A DNA stretch of 64,000 nucleotides from Tabrizicola fusiformis (GTDB taxonomy: Bacteria > Pseudomonadota > Alphaproteobacteria > Rhodobacterales > Rhodobacteraceae): contig NZ_JABUHN010000005.1 of NCBI RefSeq assembly GCF_013328815.1, forward strand, positions 124,001-188,000. The letters are read 5' to 3'. Under the pieces are notes generated by a model. It saw only the letters and a program-made list of their open reading frames with translations, did not search any database and was not told where the DNA came from. Position numbers and translations under genes: made by a program. Each line of letters begins with the position of its first letter. The first letter of the stretch is position 1. Of this stretch, positions 61,468 through 64,000 are shown piece by piece.

Positions 61468-62173
61468 CCTGCTCTCCCAGACGGGCCATTTCGGCGCGGA
61501 AGGCGGGCAGCACTTCGCCCGGGGGGCCGTCGGCGCGCAACCGGCCCGCGTCAAGCCAGATCACCCGCTCGGCCGTGGCGACGGCGGCGGGATCATGCGA
61601 GATGGTGATCAGCCGTTGCGGCAATGCGGCAAAGCGCCGGATCAGGCGGGCCTGCGTCGGCAGGTCCAGCCCGGCAAAGGGTTCGTCAAGAAGGATCGTC
61701 GCGGGCTGCATCATCAGCACCGCCATCAGGCAAAGATATTGCTTCTGCCCCTGGCTGAGGGTGTGGCAATGCGCGTCATGCCAATGGCTGCGCCCTTCGC
61801 CGGCAAGGGCGGCGCGCACGCGCTCGGCGGCTTCGGCGGCGGGCAGGCCCTGCTGGCGCAGGCCAAAGGCCAGTTCCTCGGCCACGGTGGGAAACAGGAT
61901 CTGATGGTCGGGGTTCTGGAACAGGATGCCCAAGTGCCGCAGCATCGCCTTGCGGTCGCGGCAAGGGTCGATGCCGCCGACGCGCACCTGACCGCCGTCC
62001 GGCGCGATCAGCCCCGCCATCAGCCGCAGAAGCGTGGTCTTGCCCGAACCGTTGCGCCCGATGATGCCGATGCGCCCTTCGTCCAGATGCAGCGAGAGGT
62101 CCGACAGCACCGCACGCCCCGCAAGGCGGACCTGCACATCGGTCAGCACGATGCCAGAGGCGGAATGGGGCAT
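61442..62173 (-). CDS. bioM: Biotin ECF transporter ATPase BioM
   Basis: ATPase of the biotin importer, 243 aa. Walker A GRNGSGKTT (about 39-47), Q-loop LFQNPDHQILFPTV (about 83-96, typical of ECF ATPases), signature LSQGQKQYLCLMAVL, Walker B TILLDEPFAGLDL. The ATG at 62171-62173 has AAGGA upstream. No BioR-type box (TTATnnATAA) is visible in the 97 bases before it. Confidence 0.92.
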   Translation of the reverse strand: MPHSASGIVLTDVQVRLAGRAVLSDLSLHLDEGRIGIIGRNGSGKTTLLRLMAGLIAPDGGQVRVGGIDPCRDRKAMLRHLGILFQNPDHQILFPTVAEELAFGLRQQGLPAAEAAERVRAALAGEGRSHWHDAHCHTLSQGQKQYLCLMAVLMMQPATILLDEPFAGLDLPTQARLIRRFAALPQRLITISHDPAAVATAERVIWLDAGRLRADGPPGEVLPAFRAEMARLGEQDADTHLSG

Positions 62174-62270
62174 GGCGGTCCTTCGGCTCTTTGCGGCGGG
62201 TTGTAGCCGCTGCGCCGCCGCGGGAAAAGCGGCAATCCTTGCCGCCTTGCGCCCCCGGTTCGGTCCGCGT

Positions 62271-63407
62271 TCAGTCCAGCCGGGACAAGAGCCCGCCCGC
62301 CTGCCGCAGGATGCGCCCCTCAAGCTCCAGCGTGACAAGGGCCGGGGCCAGCGTCGCGGGGGGCAGCGCAAGGTCGCGCAGCAACTGATCCTCGGCCAGC
62401 GGGCTAGGCCCCAGTCGGGCAAGGATCAGGCTGTGGACCGCCGCAATCTCGTGCAGCGGGCGGGCGGCGGGTTGCGGGCCGGGCAGCGGCGGGGCTGGTT
62501 TGGCTGTCATGGCGGGGGCGGGCAATGCCGCTTCGATCCCCAGCGCCTCAAGCACGTCTTGCGGGCCGCGCACCAGAACCGCCCCTTCGCGCAGAAGCTG
62601 GTTGCAGCCCGCCGCCCTTGCGTCAAACGGATGGCCTGGCACTGCCATCACCTCACGCCCCTGATCCAGCGCGTTTTTCGCGGTGATCAGACTGCCCGAG
62701 CGGGTGGCCGCCTCGACCACCACAACGGCGCGGGCAAGGCCCGAGATGATCCGGTTGCGCTGCGGAAAATGCCGGGTCTGCGGTTGCAGCCCCATCGGAT
62801 GTTCGGACACAAGGCAGCCGTTGCGGGCGATATCGGCGGCAAGACCGGCATGTTCTTCGGGGTAGGGCACATCCAGCCCGCCCGCCATCACGGCAACCGT
62901 GCCGGTCGCCAGCGCGGCGCGATGCGCCTCGGCGTCGATCCCGCGGGCGAGGCCCGAAACCACGACCTGCCCCGCCGCGCCCAACCCCTCGGCCAGCCGC
63001 CCCGCCATGCGCAGGCCAAGCGATGAGGCGTTGCGCGCCCCCACCATGGCCACCATGGGCCGGGCCAGCAGGCCCGGATCGCCCTTGGCCCAAAGGATCG
63101 GCGGCGCATCGGGCAGGTCCATCAGCGCCGCCGGATAGCCGGGCTGGCCGTGGATCAAGAGCCGGGCGCCCGCCAGCCGCCCCCCGGCCATTTCATGACG
63201 GGCCACCTCGGCGGGGCAGACATGATATTCCGTCAGTCCCGCTGCGCGGGCGATGCCGGGCAGGGCGGCAAGGGCCGCCCCGGCGCTGCCATGTTCGGCC
63301 AGCAGGCGATGATAGGTCACCGCCCCCACCCGGCGCGAGCGGATCAGTTGCAGGCAGGCCAGCGCCGCCTCTGCCCGCGCCGTGGCGCGGCCCGCGTCTA
63401 GGTCCAT
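62271..63407 (-). CDS. dprA: DNA processing protein DprA
   Basis: Loads RecA on incoming single-stranded DNA in transformation, and is also kept in species not known to be competent. It has 378 aa from the ATG at 63405-63407 (GGGGGA 5 bases upstream; an ATG seven codons earlier is possible). The Rossmann core is at about 115-285: GARNASSLGLRMAGRLAEGL, VVSGLARGIDAEAH, RNRIISGLARAVVVVEA, SGSLITAKNALDQGREV. A C-terminal winged helix (about 315-378) follows a Pro-rich linker. Confidence 0.93.
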   Translation of the reverse strand: MDLDAGRATARAEAALACLQLIRSRRVGAVTYHRLLAEHGSAGAALAALPGIARAAGLTEYHVCPAEVARHEMAGGRLAGARLLIHGQPGYPAALMDLPDAPPILWAKGDPGLLARPMVAMVGARNASSLGLRMAGRLAEGLGAAGQVVVSGLARGIDAEAHRAALATGTVAVMAGGLDVPYPEEHAGLAADIARNGCLVSEHPMGLQPQTRHFPQRNRIISGLARAVVVVEAATRSGSLITAKNALDQGREVMAVPGHPFDARAAGCNQLLREGAVLVRGPQDVLEALGIEAALPAPAMTAKPAPPLPGPQPAARPLHEIAAVHSLILARLGPSPLAEDQLLRDLALPPATLAPALVTLELEGRILRQAGGLLSRLD

Positions 63408-63650
63408 CGCAATCCCCCTCTGGTGCATCTGTGGTTCGGTGGCAGCCGTAGCAGATGTCGGCAGAGTGACTCGCCAAGGTTAACAACTGATGAATCCCGC
63501 CTTGGACCTAAAATCCTGCCAGACTGGACCTATGGAACGGTGCCATCGCGGTTGAAGCGGCGGCCAAAACTTGATCAAATGCGCGCAGCCGGGCGCGGTG
63601 TGACAAACCCGCCCCCAACCGCTTTTCCGCATATCCCGGAGGATACCGCC

Positions 63651-64000
63651 ATGTTGAACGCCGATGTCGCCAAGCGCCGCACAGATGCCATTTCGCGCGG
63701 GGTGGGCATGCAGACCCAGATATATGTCGATCGGGCGCTGAACTCGGAAGTCTGGGATATCGAGGGCAACCGCTATATCGACTTTGCCGCCGGCATCGCC
63801 GTGGTCAACACCGGCCATTGCCACCCCAAGGTGATGGACGCGGTGAGCAAGCAACTGTCGAAATTCACCCATACCTGCCATCAGGTGCTGCCTTATGAGC
63901 ATTACATCCGTCTGGCCGAGCGTCTGAACGCGCTGGTTCCGGGGGAGGGGCCGAAGAAGACCGTTTTCGTCACCACCGGTGCCGAAGCGGTAGAGAATGC
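63651..64000 (+). CDS. gabT: 4-aminobutyrate aminotransferase, 5' part
   Basis: PLP-dependent class III aminotransferase converting GABA to succinate semialdehyde; the first 116 residues are in the window. The N-terminus MLNADVAKRRTDAISRGVG, then VWDIEGNRYIDFAAGIAVVN and GHCHPKVMDAV, are GabT-like; the frame is open to the edge. GGAGG lies 8 bases before the ATG. The 243 bases between dprA and gabT hold no gene; I see no convincing operator there. Confidence 0.88.
   Translation, partial: MLNADVAKRRTDAISRGVGMQTQIYVDRALNSEVWDIEGNRYIDFAAGIAVVNTGHCHPKVMDAVSKQLSKFTHTCHQVLPYEHYIRLAERLNALVPGEGPKKTVFVTTGAEAVEN

Noticed and set aside
62174-62270. BioR or BirA operator before bioM
   Set aside because: No TTATnnATAA-type or BirA-type dyad is visible in the 97 bases.
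1-64000. tRNA, rRNA, CRISPR arrays, insertion sequences, prophage or attachment sites
   Set aside because: Reading the gaps by eye I found no tRNA T-loop pattern, no regularly spaced repeats, no transposase or integrase frames and no target-site duplications. A tRNAscan or IS search could still find something weak.

Overview
The window is about 64 kb of high-GC, gene-dense chromosome from an alphaproteobacterium, most likely a member of the Rhodobacteraceae (Rhodobacter/Gemmobacter-like). This rests on gene content and order: hisS-hisZ-hisG, bioMNY, hmuRSTUV, DUF1489, stand-alone Hint proteins, and a class II cobalamin-dependent ribonucleotide reductase. Palindromic and CCTCCGGCGGGG-type intergenic repeats point the same way. 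I see no rRNA, tRNA, CRISPR array, insertion sequence, prophage or replication origin. No gene-free stretch exceeds 300 bases.

Layout. 1-5478 (minus): xanthine dehydrogenase operon xdhABC followed by a purine/sugar-type ABC ATPase that runs off the left edge, preceded by a structured leader RNA. 5708-9139 (plus): dnaE, then three small uncharacterised genes to 9899. 9933-11520 (minus): slyX, a small membrane protein and an AbrB-family membrane protein. 11656-14932 (plus): hisS-hisZ-hisG. 14989-17408 (minus): EamA transporter, DUF1489 protein, Hint protein. 17660-20483 (plus): nrdJ and a DEDDh exonuclease. 20484-23039 (minus): molybdate importer modABC. 23141-27617 (minus): an Rrf2 regulator, a small unknown protein and the sulfate importer cysP-cysT-cysW-cysA. 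27698-33067 (minus): an envelope operon of a 27-residue membrane peptide, XpaC, TelA, a DUF2927 lipoprotein, an SPFH-GYF protein and a zinc-ribbon membrane protein. 33266-39085 (minus): heme uptake hmuRSTUV. 39208-47556 (minus): a peptide-use operon made of an M14-like deacylase/peptidase, oppABCDF and an S9 peptidase.

47748-52694 (plus): an LpxR-like lipid A deacylase, a second Hint protein, rpsD, a UPF0114 protein and homospermidine synthase. 52887-56352 (minus): an inositol monophosphatase-family protein, an ABC-F ATPase with an attenuator-like leader, and metR. 56441-60231 (plus): metF, aroQ, a short acyl-CoA ligase and an atypical thiolase. 60258-63407 (minus): biotin transporter bioMNY and dprA. 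From 63651 (plus): the start of gabT.

The genes form coherent modules. Molybdate import sits about 18 kb from a molybdenum enzyme (XDH), and sulfate import lies next to modABC; the two importers share an ABC architecture and, in general, similar oxyanions. The peptide importer carries its own hydrolases. The points most worth a second look are the candidate riboswitch-like leader of xdh, the XpaC/TelA/SPFH/zinc-ribbon operon with a tiny membrane peptide, the uORF-containing leader of the ABC-F gene, the thiolase that lacks two usual catalytic residues beside bioMNY, and palindromes or repeats that have been co-opted as coding sequence or as start-codon regions.
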